Below, piece after piece: positions 28,614 to 37,304 of a stretch of 64,000 nt of DNA (positions are counted from its first letter, which is position 1; every line of letters starts with the position of its first letter). Below the pieces are notes generated by a model, which searched no databases, was not told where the DNA came from, and was given only the letters and a program-made list of their open reading frames with translations. This DNA comes from JBFWMG01 sp050251715 (GTDB taxonomy: Bacteria > Desulfobacterota > Desulfovibrionia > Desulfovibrionales > Desulfovibrionaceae). The stretch covers positions 1 to 64,000 of the forward strand of contig JBFWMG010000020.1 of assembly GCA_050251715.1 (NCBI GenBank), read 5' to 3'. Position numbers and translations under genes: made by a program.

Positions 28614-29377
28614 ACGCGAGCCTGCTGATCGCCCGCAAGGATCTGTGCCTGTTTTTCCGCGCACCGCTCGGCTATCTTGTGCTGGCCTGCTTTCTGCTGG
28701 TGTCCGGCTATTTTTTCGTCGCCTCTGTCAGCTATTACGAACTTGTCAGCATCCAGCTCATGCAGAACCCGCAGCTGGCCGATTTCACGCCCACGGAAAT
28801 GGTGCTTGCCCCCTATCTGCAAAACGCGGGCGTCATCCTGCTGTTTTTCCTGCCGCTCCTGACCATGCGCGGGTTTGCCGAGGAAAAACGCTCCGGCGCC
28901 TTTGAGCTGCTCGTCAGCTACCCGGTGAGCGAGGCGCAACTCGTGGGCGGCAAGCTGCTCGCCCTGGGCGTGTTCCTGCTGGCCATGCTCGCGGCCAGCG
29001 CGGTGGGGCCGCTGCTGCTCTTCCTGGTGTCAACGCCCGAACCCCTGCCCGCCCTGGTGGGCTATGGCGGCCTGTTCCTCATGGTCACGGCCTTTGCGAG
29101 CCTGGGACTGTTCCTGTCCACGCTCACGGAAAACCAGATCGTGTCTGCGGCGCTCTCCTTTGCCGCGCTGCTGGTGCTGTGGCTGTTGTCGTGGATCAAG
29201 GACGCGGTGCCCGCGGCCGTGGCTCCGGTGGTGGACGGCCTGTCCCCCCTGGCGCACTACGCCTCCTTCACGCGCGGCGTGCTCGACCTGGCGGACGTGG
29301 TCTATTTCGCCACCTTCATCCTGGCGTTCTTCTGGCTGGCGGTGCTCAGCCTGGAGAACCAACGGAGCGGGAGGTAG
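28610..29377 (+). CDS. ABC-2 type permease, GldF-like
   Basis: 255-aa inner-membrane permease with about six TMs (FRAPLGYLVLACFLLVSGYFFV, ILLFFLPLLTMRGFAEEKRSGAFELL and so on). The second part, PLLTMRGFAEEKRSGAFELLVSYPVS, is the conserved cytoplasmic loop of ABC-2/GldF permeases. The ATG overlaps the ATPase stop (ATGA), so the two are translationally coupled; the frame is open further upstream, but inside the ATPase gene. Substrate unknown. Confidence 0.92.
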   Translation: MNASLLIARKDLCLFFRAPLGYLVLACFLLVSGYFFVASVSYYELVSIQLMQNPQLADFTPTEMVLAPYLQNAGVILLFFLPLLTMRGFAEEKRSGAFELLVSYPVSEAQLVGGKLLALGVFLLAMLAASAVGPLLLFLVSTPEPLPALVGYGGLFLMVTAFASLGLFLSTLTENQIVSAALSFAALLVLWLLSWIKDAVPAAVAPVVDGLSPLAHYASFTRGVLDLADVVYFATFILAFFWLAVLSLENQRSGR

Positions 29378-29378
29378 C

Positions 29379-30839
29379 ATGCGCGGCGTTCGTCTTCCAC
29401 GCACCACGCGCGCCCTGCTGGCCGCCCTGCTGGGCCTGTGCGTGCTGGTGGGCGTCAATGTGCTGGCAACGCGCATCGGCTGGCGCTGCGACCTGACCGC
29501 CACCAAGCGGTATTCGCTGGCTCCGGCCACGCGCGCCGCGCTCGCCCAGCTCAACGCCACCGTGTCCGCCGCCGCCTTTTTCCGGCCCAAGGAGCCGGGC
29601 CGCGCCCTGACCCGCGACCTGCTCGACATGTTCGCCAGGCAGACCCCGGCCTTTACCTATTCCTTTGTCGACCCCGACCGCTCCCCGTTCCGCGCCCGCG
29701 ACCTCGGCGTCACGCAGGGGGGCACCGTGGTGCTTCTGTGCGGCGGCAAGACCGAGACCGTGCACCTGCCCGACGAAGAGACGCTGGCCAACGCGCTCAT
29801 CCGTGTCAGCAACGCCCGCGTGTCCACGGTCTGGTTCACCACCGGCCACGGCGAGCTGTCGCCCATACCCGCCGCGCCCGCCCTGCCGGGCCTGCCCGCC
29901 CCGCAGGCGGATCAGGGCGACCCCGCCCTGTGCACGCGCCTCAACAGCGCCCTGACCGCACAGGGCGTGCGCACCGACACGGCGCTGCTGGCACGGCTCG
30001 CGGCCATCCCCGGCACGGTGGACGCGCTGGTCATTGCCGGTCCCACGCGCGACTTCCTGCCCGGCGAGCTGGCCCTGATCGACGCCTTTGCCGCGCGCGG
30101 GGGCGCGCTGTTCGTGGCGCTGGACGCCGGGCACGCCACCAATCTTGAAGAATGGATGCGCCGCGCCCTGCACGTGGAGCGGCGGCGCGGATTCGTGCTC
30201 GACCCCATGAGCGACGCCGTGGTGGGCGATCCCATGACGCCGCTGGTGCGCGACTACGGCACCAGCCCGGCGGTACGGGACTTTTCGCTGACAACACTCT
30301 TTCCCACCGCCACCGCGCTTGCGCCCGCGCGCGAACCGGGCGGCGTGCGGCTCGAACGCCTGGGCGCGGCGCGGCCCATGGTCACGCCCCTTGCCCGCAC
30401 CTCGGAACAGGTGTGGCTGGAGCGCGACCTGGACGGCCTGCGCAAGGGCAAGGCGGCGTTCGATCCCGCGACCGATTTGCCCGGCCCCCTGTGGCTGGGC
30501 GTGGCCTGCGACCCCGGCAAGCGGGACGCCACGGACGCGGCGGACACCGGCAACGACGCCCGTCCCGTCACCCGCGCCGTGGTTTTTGGCGACCAGGATT
30601 TCATGGCCGACAGGTATGTGGGCCTGTCGGGCAACCTTGACTTGACGCGCAACTGCGTGCAGTGGCTTATGGAGAAAGAGGGTTTGGTGACCATATCCAA
30701 ACCAAAGGGCGCCAACGTCTTCCTGCTGTTGTCGGTATGGCAGCGCAGGTTGCTCATGTGGACGCCCCTGGCCGTCGTTCCCGGCGGCGCGCTGTGCCTT
30801 GCGGCCTGGGTGGCGGTACGCCGCCGCACGGGACGCTGA
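29379..30839 (+). CDS. GldG-like auxiliary protein of ABC transporter
   Basis: 486-aa membrane protein of the family annotated as GldG or ABC-type auxiliary substrate-binding (DUF7088-like N-terminus). TM near the N-terminus (residues about 8–30, TRALLAALLGLCVLVGVNVLA), followed by the typical CDLTATKRYSLAPATRAALAQL, a large extracytoplasmic region with VWFTTGHGELSP and GDQDFMADRYVGLSGNLDLTRNCVQWLM, and a C-terminal TM (about 455–480). GGGAGG precedes the ATG one base after the permease stop. It lies in an operon with the ATPase, permease and DUF4340 protein. Confidence 0.9.
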   Translation: MRGVRLPRTTRALLAALLGLCVLVGVNVLATRIGWRCDLTATKRYSLAPATRAALAQLNATVSAAAFFRPKEPGRALTRDLLDMFARQTPAFTYSFVDPDRSPFRARDLGVTQGGTVVLLCGGKTETVHLPDEETLANALIRVSNARVSTVWFTTGHGELSPIPAAPALPGLPAPQADQGDPALCTRLNSALTAQGVRTDTALLARLAAIPGTVDALVIAGPTRDFLPGELALIDAFAARGGALFVALDAGHATNLEEWMRRALHVERRRGFVLDPMSDAVVGDPMTPLVRDYGTSPAVRDFSLTTLFPTATALAPAREPGGVRLERLGAARPMVTPLARTSEQVWLERDLDGLRKGKAAFDPATDLPGPLWLGVACDPGKRDATDAADTGNDARPVTRAVVFGDQDFMADRYVGLSGNLDLTRNCVQWLMEKEGLVTISKPKGANVFLLLSVWQRRLLMWTPLAVVPGGALCLAAWVAVRRRTGR

Positions 30840-30917
30840 CCGCGCGCGGGACGCCGCCTTCGTCCGGCGGAAAACGAAACGATATTTGACCACCGGAAGT
30901 CCGGTTGGAATCCATAC

Positions 30918-32354
30918 ATGAATAAACGTATTACGCTGCTGGTGCTGCTCGCGGCCGTGGTATGGGCCGTGGTGTCCTTTTGGCCCAAGCCGACCGGACG
31001 GCAGGCGCCCGATCCGTCCTGGCCCGCGCCAACGCCCGCCACGTTGGGCACCATAGCCGTCAACGCCTCGGATGGCTCGTTTGTCCTGACCCACCGCGAG
31101 GGCGCATGGTACGCCGGTCCCGCGCCCACGGCCCTGGACGCGCACCCCGCGCTCAACCGAGCCGACACGGCCAAGGTGGAGGCGCTGGCGGCCTTTATCG
31201 GGCACAACAAGCCGGTACGCCGCCTGGGCGACGTGCCCGACCGGCTGGTGGGCGAATTCGGGCTGGACAAGCCCGGCATCGACATTACCATTACGGGCAA
31301 CACGGCATGGCGGCTTTCCCTGGGGCGCGAGAACCCCACCAAGGACGGGGTGTACGCCTTCAGCTCGCTGGAGCGCCAACTCCTGCTGCTGGACGCGAAA
31401 TACCGCTCCCAATTGGGCCGGGGCGTGGAATATTATTATGACTTGCGCCTCATGGACGTGCCCGTGGCCGAGGTGGAACGGGTGCGCGTGGACGTGGCCG
31501 GAACCGGGGCGTGGGAAATGAGCCGCGCCAAGGACGGCTATGTCTTTACCGAGCCCAAGGAGATGGCCGAGGCCGCTGTCGCCGCGCGGGAGATGGACGA
31601 ATATCTGAACACCATCACCACCATGACGGCGGGCCGCTTCATGGACACAGCGCCCGCGCTGCTTCCCGCGCCCCTGGCCACCATTTCCGTGTGGCGCAAG
31701 GGCGTGCAAAAGCCGGTGGTGGTGGACATGTTCGCCCTGGAACCGAAAAACGGGGACAAGAAGGGCAAGGACGGCAAGCCCGCCATCGAATACGCCGGGC
31801 GCAGCACATGGCAAGGGCTCCTGTTCACGCTGGACAAGGAGCGGGTGGACAAGCTGGCGCGCGCCGCATTCACCCTGCGCGAGCGCAAGGTGGCGGATGT
31901 GGCCATCGGCGAGGTGGCCCGGCAACGCCTCACGCGCATGCCCAACGGCCATCCCGGCTCGGAGCTGTGGGCCACCAAGGCGGACTCGGGCTGGATCATC
32001 GAGTCGAGCGGCCGTGACGTGGTGGGCATGGACATGCTCATGTGGCGGCTGACCGACCTGAAGTCCGAGGCCGACCCCGTGGATGCGCAGCCGCAGTCCG
32101 CCACCCATGCGTTGACGTGGGAATTGCTGGGCGCCGACAACAAGCCCGAAGCGCTTTTCCGGTTTTATCTCGACCCGAACCTGCCAAAGGGCCGGTGTTG
32201 GCTCCAGGTGGGCGACACGGAACGGTTCCATCCGGTGGCGGACAAATTGCTTGAGGATTTGCAGGCGCTCATGCCTGCCAGGGAAGACCCGGCGCACGGC
32301 GGCTCCGTGCCCGAAACACCCAACCCAGAACCCACGCCCGCCCCCGCGGGTTGA
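30918..32354 (+). CDS. DUF4340-domain protein
   Basis: 478-aa protein with one N-terminal TM or uncleaved signal (residues about 4–20, ITLLVLLAAVVWAVVSFWP) and a long extracytoplasmic region of DUF4340 type, rich in beta strands (TIAVNASDGSFVLTHREGAWYAG, then LGRENPTKDGVYAFSS). DUF4340 proteins regularly accompany GldG-like ABC systems, but their biochemical role is not known. The C-terminus is Pro-rich (PETPNPEPTPAPAG). It ends 23 bases before rpoZ. Confidence 0.88.
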   Translation: MNKRITLLVLLAAVVWAVVSFWPKPTGRQAPDPSWPAPTPATLGTIAVNASDGSFVLTHREGAWYAGPAPTALDAHPALNRADTAKVEALAAFIGHNKPVRRLGDVPDRLVGEFGLDKPGIDITITGNTAWRLSLGRENPTKDGVYAFSSLERQLLLLDAKYRSQLGRGVEYYYDLRLMDVPVAEVERVRVDVAGTGAWEMSRAKDGYVFTEPKEMAEAAVAAREMDEYLNTITTMTAGRFMDTAPALLPAPLATISVWRKGVQKPVVVDMFALEPKNGDKKGKDGKPAIEYAGRSTWQGLLFTLDKERVDKLARAAFTLRERKVADVAIGEVARQRLTRMPNGHPGSELWATKADSGWIIESSGRDVVGMDMLMWRLTDLKSEADPVDAQPQSATHALTWELLGADNKPEALFRFYLDPNLPKGRCWLQVGDTERFHPVADKLLEDLQALMPAREDPAHGGSVPETPNPEPTPAPAG

Positions 32355-32377
32355 GTATTCCATACAGGAGAGCACAC

Positions 32378-32596
32378 ATGGCGCGTATTACCGTTGAAGA
32401 TTGTCAGAAACAGGTGGACAACCGTTTTCTCATCGTCCAGATGGCCATCAAGCGGGTCAAGCAGTACCGGGAAGGATACGAATCCCTGGTCGCTTCCAAG
32501 AACAAGGAAGTCGTGACCTCCCTGCGCGAGATCGGCGCGGCCAAGGTGCTGCCCGAAGAGCCCACCGAAGAGGCGCTTGCCGAGGCCGGAGTATAG
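32378..32596 (+). CDS. rpoZ: RNA polymerase omega subunit
   Basis: 72-aa small subunit that helps assemble RNA polymerase by folding around the beta' C-terminus. MARITVEDCQKQVDNRFLIVQMAIKRVKQY is the conserved omega core (VEDC and NRFxLV segments). The start at 32378 follows AGGAG; the frame begins nine codons earlier without a site. dnaJ starts 5 bases after its stop, so the two are co-transcribed. Confidence 0.95.
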   Translation: MARITVEDCQKQVDNRFLIVQMAIKRVKQYREGYESLVASKNKEVVTSLREIGAAKVLPEEPTEEALAEAGV

Positions 32597-32601
32597 AGCA
32601 G

Positions 32602-33732
32602 ATGGCCCGTCGCGATTATTATGAAGTCCTGGGCGTGGATAAATCCGCGTCCGAGGACGAGATCAAGAAGTCGTACCGCAAGCTGGCCATGCAGTACCAC
32701 CCGGACCGCAATCCGGGTGACGCCGAGTCGGAGAACATGTTCAAGGAAGCCGCCGAGGCCTACGACGTGCTGCGCGACCCGGAAAAGCGCGCCCGCTACG
32801 ACCAGTTCGGCTTCAACGGCATGAACGGCAACGGATACCACGGGTTCTCCAATACCGAGGATATCTTCAGCCACTTCAGCGACATCTTTGGCGACCTGTT
32901 CGGGTTCAGCATGGGCGCGTCCCAGGGCCGCAGCCGTGGCCCCCGCCCCCAGGCGGGTTCCGACCTGCGCTACAACCTGAACATCGCCTTCCGCGAGGCG
33001 GCCAAGGGCTCCGAGGTCACGCTCAAGATTCCCAAGCACGTGCCGTGCGCCGAGTGCAACGGATCGGGCGCGGAACCCGGCACCAAGCCCGAACGCTGCA
33101 AGCAGTGCGGCGGTTCGGGACAGATCCAGCAGCAGCAGGGCTTTTTCCGCGTGGCCATGACCTGCCCGGTGTGCCGTGGGCAGGGCCAGGTCATCACCAC
33201 CCCCTGCCGCACCTGCCGGGGCCAGGGCGTGGTGGAGGAAGTGCGCGAGCTTTCGGTGCGCGTGCCCGCAGGCGTGGACAACGGCTCGCGGCTGCGGCTG
33301 CGCGGCGAGGGTGAACCCGGCGTGCACGGCGGCCCTCCCGGCGACCTGTACGTGGTCATCTACGTGGAGCCGGACAAGACCTTCGTGCGCCAGGGCCAGG
33401 ATCTCATCATATCGCGCCAGGTGAACATGGTGCAGGCGGCCCTGGGCTGCCGCATCGAGGTGGACACCCTGGACGATCCCATCGAGGTGGACGTGCCCAA
33501 GGGCACCCAGTCGGGCGAGGTGTTCAAGCTCAAGGGATACGGCCTGCCGCACCTGGGCAGCTCGCACAAGGGCGACCTGCTGGTGGAGGTCAAGGTGGTC
33601 ACACCGGCGCACATGTCCAAAAAGCAGGAAGAACTGCTGCGCGAATTCGCCGCGCTTGAGGATCAAAAACCCTTGAAAAAAGTGAAGAATTTCTTCAAAA
33701 AAGTGGGTAAGGCCATGGACGGTCAGGCATGA
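32602..33732 (+). CDS. dnaJ: Chaperone DnaJ
   Basis: 376-aa co-chaperone that loads clients on DnaK and stimulates its ATPase. J domain at residues 4–70 with YHPDRNPG, Gly/Phe-rich segment (FGFNGMNGNGYHGF), then four CxxCxGxG zinc repeats (CAECNGSG, CKQCGGSG, CPVCRGQG, CRTCRGQG), and the C-terminal client-binding and dimerisation domains. Type I DnaJ, full length. Its last four bases overlap moaC. Confidence 0.97.
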   Translation: MARRDYYEVLGVDKSASEDEIKKSYRKLAMQYHPDRNPGDAESENMFKEAAEAYDVLRDPEKRARYDQFGFNGMNGNGYHGFSNTEDIFSHFSDIFGDLFGFSMGASQGRSRGPRPQAGSDLRYNLNIAFREAAKGSEVTLKIPKHVPCAECNGSGAEPGTKPERCKQCGGSGQIQQQQGFFRVAMTCPVCRGQGQVITTPCRTCRGQGVVEEVRELSVRVPAGVDNGSRLRLRGEGEPGVHGGPPGDLYVVIYVEPDKTFVRQGQDLIISRQVNMVQAALGCRIEVDTLDDPIEVDVPKGTQSGEVFKLKGYGLPHLGSSHKGDLLVEVKVVTPAHMSKKQEELLREFAALEDQKPLKKVKNFFKKVGKAMDGQA

Positions 33733-34304
33733 GCGCCCCCAAGGACGACACTCTGCGGCTGTCGCACGTGGACGAGACGGGCCGCGCCCGCATGGTGGAC
33801 GTGGGGGGCAAGACGGACACCAAGCGCCGCGCCATAGCCGCGTGCGAGGTGGTTCTGGCGCCCGCCACCATGGCGCTGGTGCTGCAAAAGGCGCTGCCCA
33901 AGGGCGACGTGCTGTCCACCGCCCGCATAGCGGGCGTGCTGGCCGCCAAGAAGACCGGCGGCCTCATCCCGCTCTGCCATCCCATCTTCCTCAGCTTCGC
34001 GGACGTGATCTTTGAAACGGACGAGGCGGCGAACACCATCCGCGTCATCGCCGAGTCCCGCACCACCGGTCCCACGGGCGTGGAAATGGAGGCCATGATG
34101 GCCGCGCACGTGGCCGCGCTCACCATCTACGACATGGTCAAGGCCGTGCAAAAGGACGTGGTCATCACCAACCTGCGCCTCCTGCACAAAAGCGGCGGCA
34201 AAAGCGGCACATACAACGCGCCGGACTATGTACCGGCGGCTCCGGCGGACAGCGCACCCCACGCGGGCAGCGCACCCCGTACGGACGAGACGAACACGGC
34301 CTAG
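33729..34304 (+). CDS. moaC: Cyclic pyranopterin monophosphate synthase MoaC
   Basis: Second step in molybdenum-cofactor synthesis: converts the MoaA product to cyclic pyranopterin monophosphate. 191 aa. LSHVDETGRARMVDVGGKTDTKRRAIA, GGLIPLCHPI and TGVEMEAMMAAHVAALTIYDMVKA, with the catalytic Lys in KAVQKDV, are all present. About 25 residues longer than usual at the C-terminus, where the tail (YVPAAPADSAPHAGSAPRTD) is low-complexity. It overlaps dnaJ by 4 bases, an unusual partner. Confidence 0.95.
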   Translation: MSAPKDDTLRLSHVDETGRARMVDVGGKTDTKRRAIAACEVVLAPATMALVLQKALPKGDVLSTARIAGVLAAKKTGGLIPLCHPIFLSFADVIFETDEAANTIRVIAESRTTGPTGVEMEAMMAAHVAALTIYDMVKAVQKDVVITNLRLLHKSGGKSGTYNAPDYVPAAPADSAPHAGSAPRTDETNTA

Positions 34305-34400
34305 CGGGCCGCGCGGACTTTTTTCCGAAGCACCAGCAGCGGCCGACCCGGTGCCCCAAAGGCGCGGCGTCGGCCCCTTGCGTTACCAAGGGTATCATAC

Positions 34401-36023
34401 ATGCTCCCCATCATCGCCCTCATAGGCCGCCCCAACGTGGGCAAATCCACCATCTTCAACCGGCTCATCCGCAAGAACCGGGCCATCACCCACGACCGCC
34501 CCGGCGTGACCCGCGACCGCATGTACGGCACGGTGCACCACGGCGGCAGGGCGTTCACCGTGGTGGACACCGGCGGCGTGACCCTGAACGACCGGGGCGG
34601 CGCCACCGAAGGCCCGGACGCATCGCGCGGCTTCGAGGCGGAAATCCTGCGCCAGGCCGCCGAGGCCGTGGCCGAGGCCTGCGCCATCGCCCTGATCGTG
34701 GACGGCCGCGACGGCCTGCTGCCCCTGGACGAACACCTGGCGCGTTTTGCCCGCCACACGGGCAAGCCCGTGCTGCTGGTGGTGAACAAGGTGGACGGGC
34801 CGGAAAAGGCGGACATGATGGTGGCGGATTTCCATGCCCTGGGCCTGGACCTGCTGCCTTCCTCATCGGCGCACGGCTACGGCATGAGCGAACTGGCGGC
34901 GCGGCTGCGCGAGATGCTGCCCCCGGCCGAGGACGACGCGCCCGCCGAGGCGGACGCCGAGGCGGAGGACGAGGACGACATCTCCCTGGTGGACGCGTTT
35001 GACGCCACGAATCCGGACGCGCTGCCGGGGCCGGACGAGGACGACCTGATGGAAGGCGACGACGGCGAACCCGACCCGGACGACCCCGACAGCTTTGGCG
35101 ACGCCTGGGCCGGACCGGAACTGGCGGTGGAAGCCGGATGCGACGTGGGTCCGGGCGGCGATGAGGAGGGGCTGGAGGAAAACCTGTTCCGCTCCACCAT
35201 GGGCCACCCGGACACCGACCCGGCCAAGGGGTTGCGCCTGGCCATGCTGGGCCGCCCCAACGCGGGCAAGTCCTCCATGGTCAACGCGCTGGCGGGCGTG
35301 GAGCGCATGATCGTGAGCGAGATAGCGGGCACCACCCGCGACTCCGTGGACGTGACCTTTGAGCGCGAGGGCCGCCGCTTCACCTTTGTGGATACGGCGG
35401 GCGTGCGGCGCAGAACCAAGATCACGGACACGGTGGAGCGGTTTTCCGTGAACGCGGCGCTCAAGACCAGCCAACGGGCCGACGTGACCGTGCTCATGAT
35501 CGACGCGCTGGACGGCCTGACCGCGCAGGACAAACGGCTCATCACCTTTCTCGATTCCTACAAGATCCCGTTCCTGGTGGCCCTGAACAAGGTCGATCTG
35601 GTGGCGCGGCAAAAGCGCCCCGCCCTGGTGCGCACCTTTGCGGACGCCCTGCGCTACTGCCGCCACGTGCCGCTCATCGCCACATCGGCCCTGCGGGGCA
35701 TTGGCCTCGACAAGGTGCTGGAAATGGCCGAGACCATCTGGACGGAGTGCGACATCCGGGTGCCCACCGGGCTCCTCAACCGCTCGGCGGCCGAGGCGGT
35801 GCGCCGCCACCAGCCGCCGCTGGTCAACCGCAAGCGCGCCAAGTTCTATTATTTGACCCAGGCCGAGACCAGGCCGCCCACGTTCATCTTCTTTGTCAAC
35901 GACCAGGAGCGGGTCAAGGCCTCGTACCAGCGCTACCTGGAAACCACGCTGCGCAAGATGTTCGGCCTCAAGCACGCGCCCATGCGGCTGCACTTCCGGG
36001 GCAGCCACGAAAAAAAGACCTAG
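34401..36023 (+). CDS. der: Ribosome-assembly GTPase Der (EngA) with acidic linker
   Basis: Double GTPase needed for 50S subunit maturation. 540 aa, about 50 longer than E. coli Der. First G domain: GRPNVGKST (residues 8–16), DTGGV, NKVD. Second G domain: GRPNAGKSS, DTAGVRR, NKVD. C-terminal KH-like domain: RPPTFIFFVNDQERVKASYQRYLE. The extra length is an acidic linker between the G domains (residues about 175–270, dominated by D and E, for example EAEDEDD and EPDPDDPDS). The TAG stop lies in the CTAG end of repeat copy 3. Confidence 0.96.
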   Translation: MLPIIALIGRPNVGKSTIFNRLIRKNRAITHDRPGVTRDRMYGTVHHGGRAFTVVDTGGVTLNDRGGATEGPDASRGFEAEILRQAAEAVAEACAIALIVDGRDGLLPLDEHLARFARHTGKPVLLVVNKVDGPEKADMMVADFHALGLDLLPSSSAHGYGMSELAARLREMLPPAEDDAPAEADAEAEDEDDISLVDAFDATNPDALPGPDEDDLMEGDDGEPDPDDPDSFGDAWAGPELAVEAGCDVGPGGDEEGLEENLFRSTMGHPDTDPAKGLRLAMLGRPNAGKSSMVNALAGVERMIVSEIAGTTRDSVDVTFEREGRRFTFVDTAGVRRRTKITDTVERFSVNAALKTSQRADVTVLMIDALDGLTAQDKRLITFLDSYKIPFLVALNKVDLVARQKRPALVRTFADALRYCRHVPLIATSALRGIGLDKVLEMAETIWTECDIRVPTGLLNRSAAEAVRRHQPPLVNRKRAKFYYLTQAETRPPTFIFFVNDQERVKASYQRYLETTLRKMFGLKHAPMRLHFRGSHEKKT

Positions 36024-36124
36024 CGCCTTCCAGCATTGAAACAATGCGTAGATTTGAAATAATGAAGCGTTATTTCAACAAAATGCATAAGAGCATCTAA
36101 TCGTTTTCAAAGTTACGATGCTCT
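36020..36124 (+). repeat. CTAG-bounded three-hairpin repeat, copy 3
   Basis: 105 bp starting with CTAG (36020–36023), which contains the der stop codon. Hairpins: GCATTG-AAA-CAATGC, TTGAAATAAT/GTTATTTCAA (one G·T wobble) and AGAGCATC/GATGCTCT. The right CTAG seen in the other copies is missing; the sequence reads CTCTCACC. Confidence 0.88.
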
Positions 36125-36181
36125 CACCGCGCCGGTGCGGCGCCCGCAGCCCACGTGCCGCATGAAACGCCCCGCCCCCGC

Positions 36182-36210
36182 TTGACCTTGTCAGGGCTTT
36201 TTTTTAGCGT
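36182..36210 (+). promoter_or_regulatory. Candidate ilvE promoter
   Basis: TTGACC (36182–36187), 17 nt including a T8 run, then TAGCGT (36205–36210), about 75 nt before the ilvE start. The −10 is weak. Confidence 0.3.
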
Positions 36211-36283
36211 GCGGCACTTCGCGTGGTGTGGGGGGAGCAGGCAACCGCACGGCGAAAATATCACGTTCGGAGAACATATCGTC

Positions 36284-37207
36284 ATGGTTCAAAAAATGCC
36301 TTTCATCTGGTTCGACGGCAAGCTGGTCCCCTGGGACGAAGCCAATGTCCACGTTCTATCCCACACGCTGCACTACGGCGTATCCGCCTTCGAGGGCATC
36401 CGCGCCTACAAGTGCTCGGACGGTTCCTCGTCCGTGTTCCGCCTGCGCGACCACATGGCCCGCATGCATGATTCCGCCAAGATCATGCGCATGACCATCC
36501 CCTATTCCGTGGACGCCCTGGTGGACGCCACGCTGGAAACGCTCAAGGCCAACAACATGGCCGAGGGCTACATCCGTCCCATCGCCTTCATCGGCGACGG
36601 CGTCATGGGCGTGTACCCCGCCGACAACCCCGTGCGCACGGTCATCGCCACCTGGCCCTGGGGCGCGTATCTGGGCGAAGAGGCGCTGGCGGGCGGCATC
36701 CGCGTCAAGACCTCCAGCTTCAGCCGCCACCACGTCAACGTCATGATGACCAAGGGCAAGGTCTCGGGCAACTACGTCAACTCCGTGCTGGCCAAGATGG
36801 ACGCCAAAACCGACGGGTACGACGAGGCGCTCATGCTCGACACACACGGCTATGTGTCCGAAGCCACGGGCGAAAACATCTTCATGGTGCGCAAGGGCAA
36901 GATCAAGACCCCGCCGCTGGGCTCCATCCTGGACGGCCTGACCCGCGACTGCCTCATCACCCTGGCGCGCGACCTGGGCTACGACGTGGTGGAGCAGAAC
37001 TTCACCCGCGACGAGCTGTACACCGCGCAGGAGGCCTTTTTCTGCGGCACCGCCGCCGAGCTGACCCCCATCCGCGAGGTGGACAACCGCCGGATCGGCG
37101 AAGGCAAGCGCGGCCCCGTGGCCACGCATCTGCAGGCCGAATACTTCAAGATCGTCAAGGGCGAGAGCGCCAAGTACGAGTCCTGGCTGCACAGGTACTC
37201 CCTGTAG
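36284..37207 (+). CDS. ilvE: Branched-chain amino-acid aminotransferase
   Basis: PLP-dependent transaminase for the last step of valine, leucine and isoleucine synthesis. 307 aa. FIWFDGKLVPWDEANVHVLSHTLHYGVSAFEGIRAY is the class IV opening. The PLP Lys lies in MTKGKVSGNYVNSVLAKMDA, and EATGENIFMVRKGKIKTPPL and GTAAELTPIREVDNR are characteristic. Start at 36284, first Met after repeat copy 3; a second Met five residues... (MPFIWF, 36296) is possible. A monocistronic gene with its own leader between der and dnaX. Confidence 0.96.
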   Translation: MVQKMPFIWFDGKLVPWDEANVHVLSHTLHYGVSAFEGIRAYKCSDGSSSVFRLRDHMARMHDSAKIMRMTIPYSVDALVDATLETLKANNMAEGYIRPIAFIGDGVMGVYPADNPVRTVIATWPWGAYLGEEALAGGIRVKTSSFSRHHVNVMMTKGKVSGNYVNSVLAKMDAKTDGYDEALMLDTHGYVSEATGENIFMVRKGKIKTPPLGSILDGLTRDCLITLARDLGYDVVEQNFTRDELYTAQEAFFCGTAAELTPIREVDNRRIGEGKRGPVATHLQAEYFKIVKGESAKYESWLHRYSL

Positions 37208-37258
37208 GCGGGACACCGGAAGGCGCCGTGGGCGCCCCGGTTTCAATCCAGTCATCAC

Positions 37259-37286
37259 GGCGCGGGGCGGATCAACGCCCCGCGCC
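37259..37286. other. GC-rich hairpin in dnaX leader
   Basis: Perfect 11-bp stem GGCGCGGGGCG/CGCCCCGCGCC with a GATCAA loop, ending 18 bases before the dnaX start. There is no T-run, so it is not an ordinary terminator. A second weaker stem-loop (ACCGG...CCGGT) lies at about 37216–37242, just after ilvE. These may reduce read-through from ilvE or affect dnaX translation. Confidence 0.6.
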
Positions 37287-37304
37287 CCATCCCGGCAGGA
37301 GCCT

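Noticed and set aside
34305..34400. Riboswitch or terminator between moaC and der
   Set aside because: There is a T-run and a long-range GGCCGAC/GTCGGCC pairing, but no consensus of a molybdenum-cofactor or other riboswitch could be seen and the stem lies after the T-run.
37208..37304. Possible 4.5S (SRP) RNA before dnaX
   Set aside because: SRP RNA sits there in some bacteria, and a CCGGAAGG string is present, but the conserved domain IV sequence is missing and the gap is only 97 bases.
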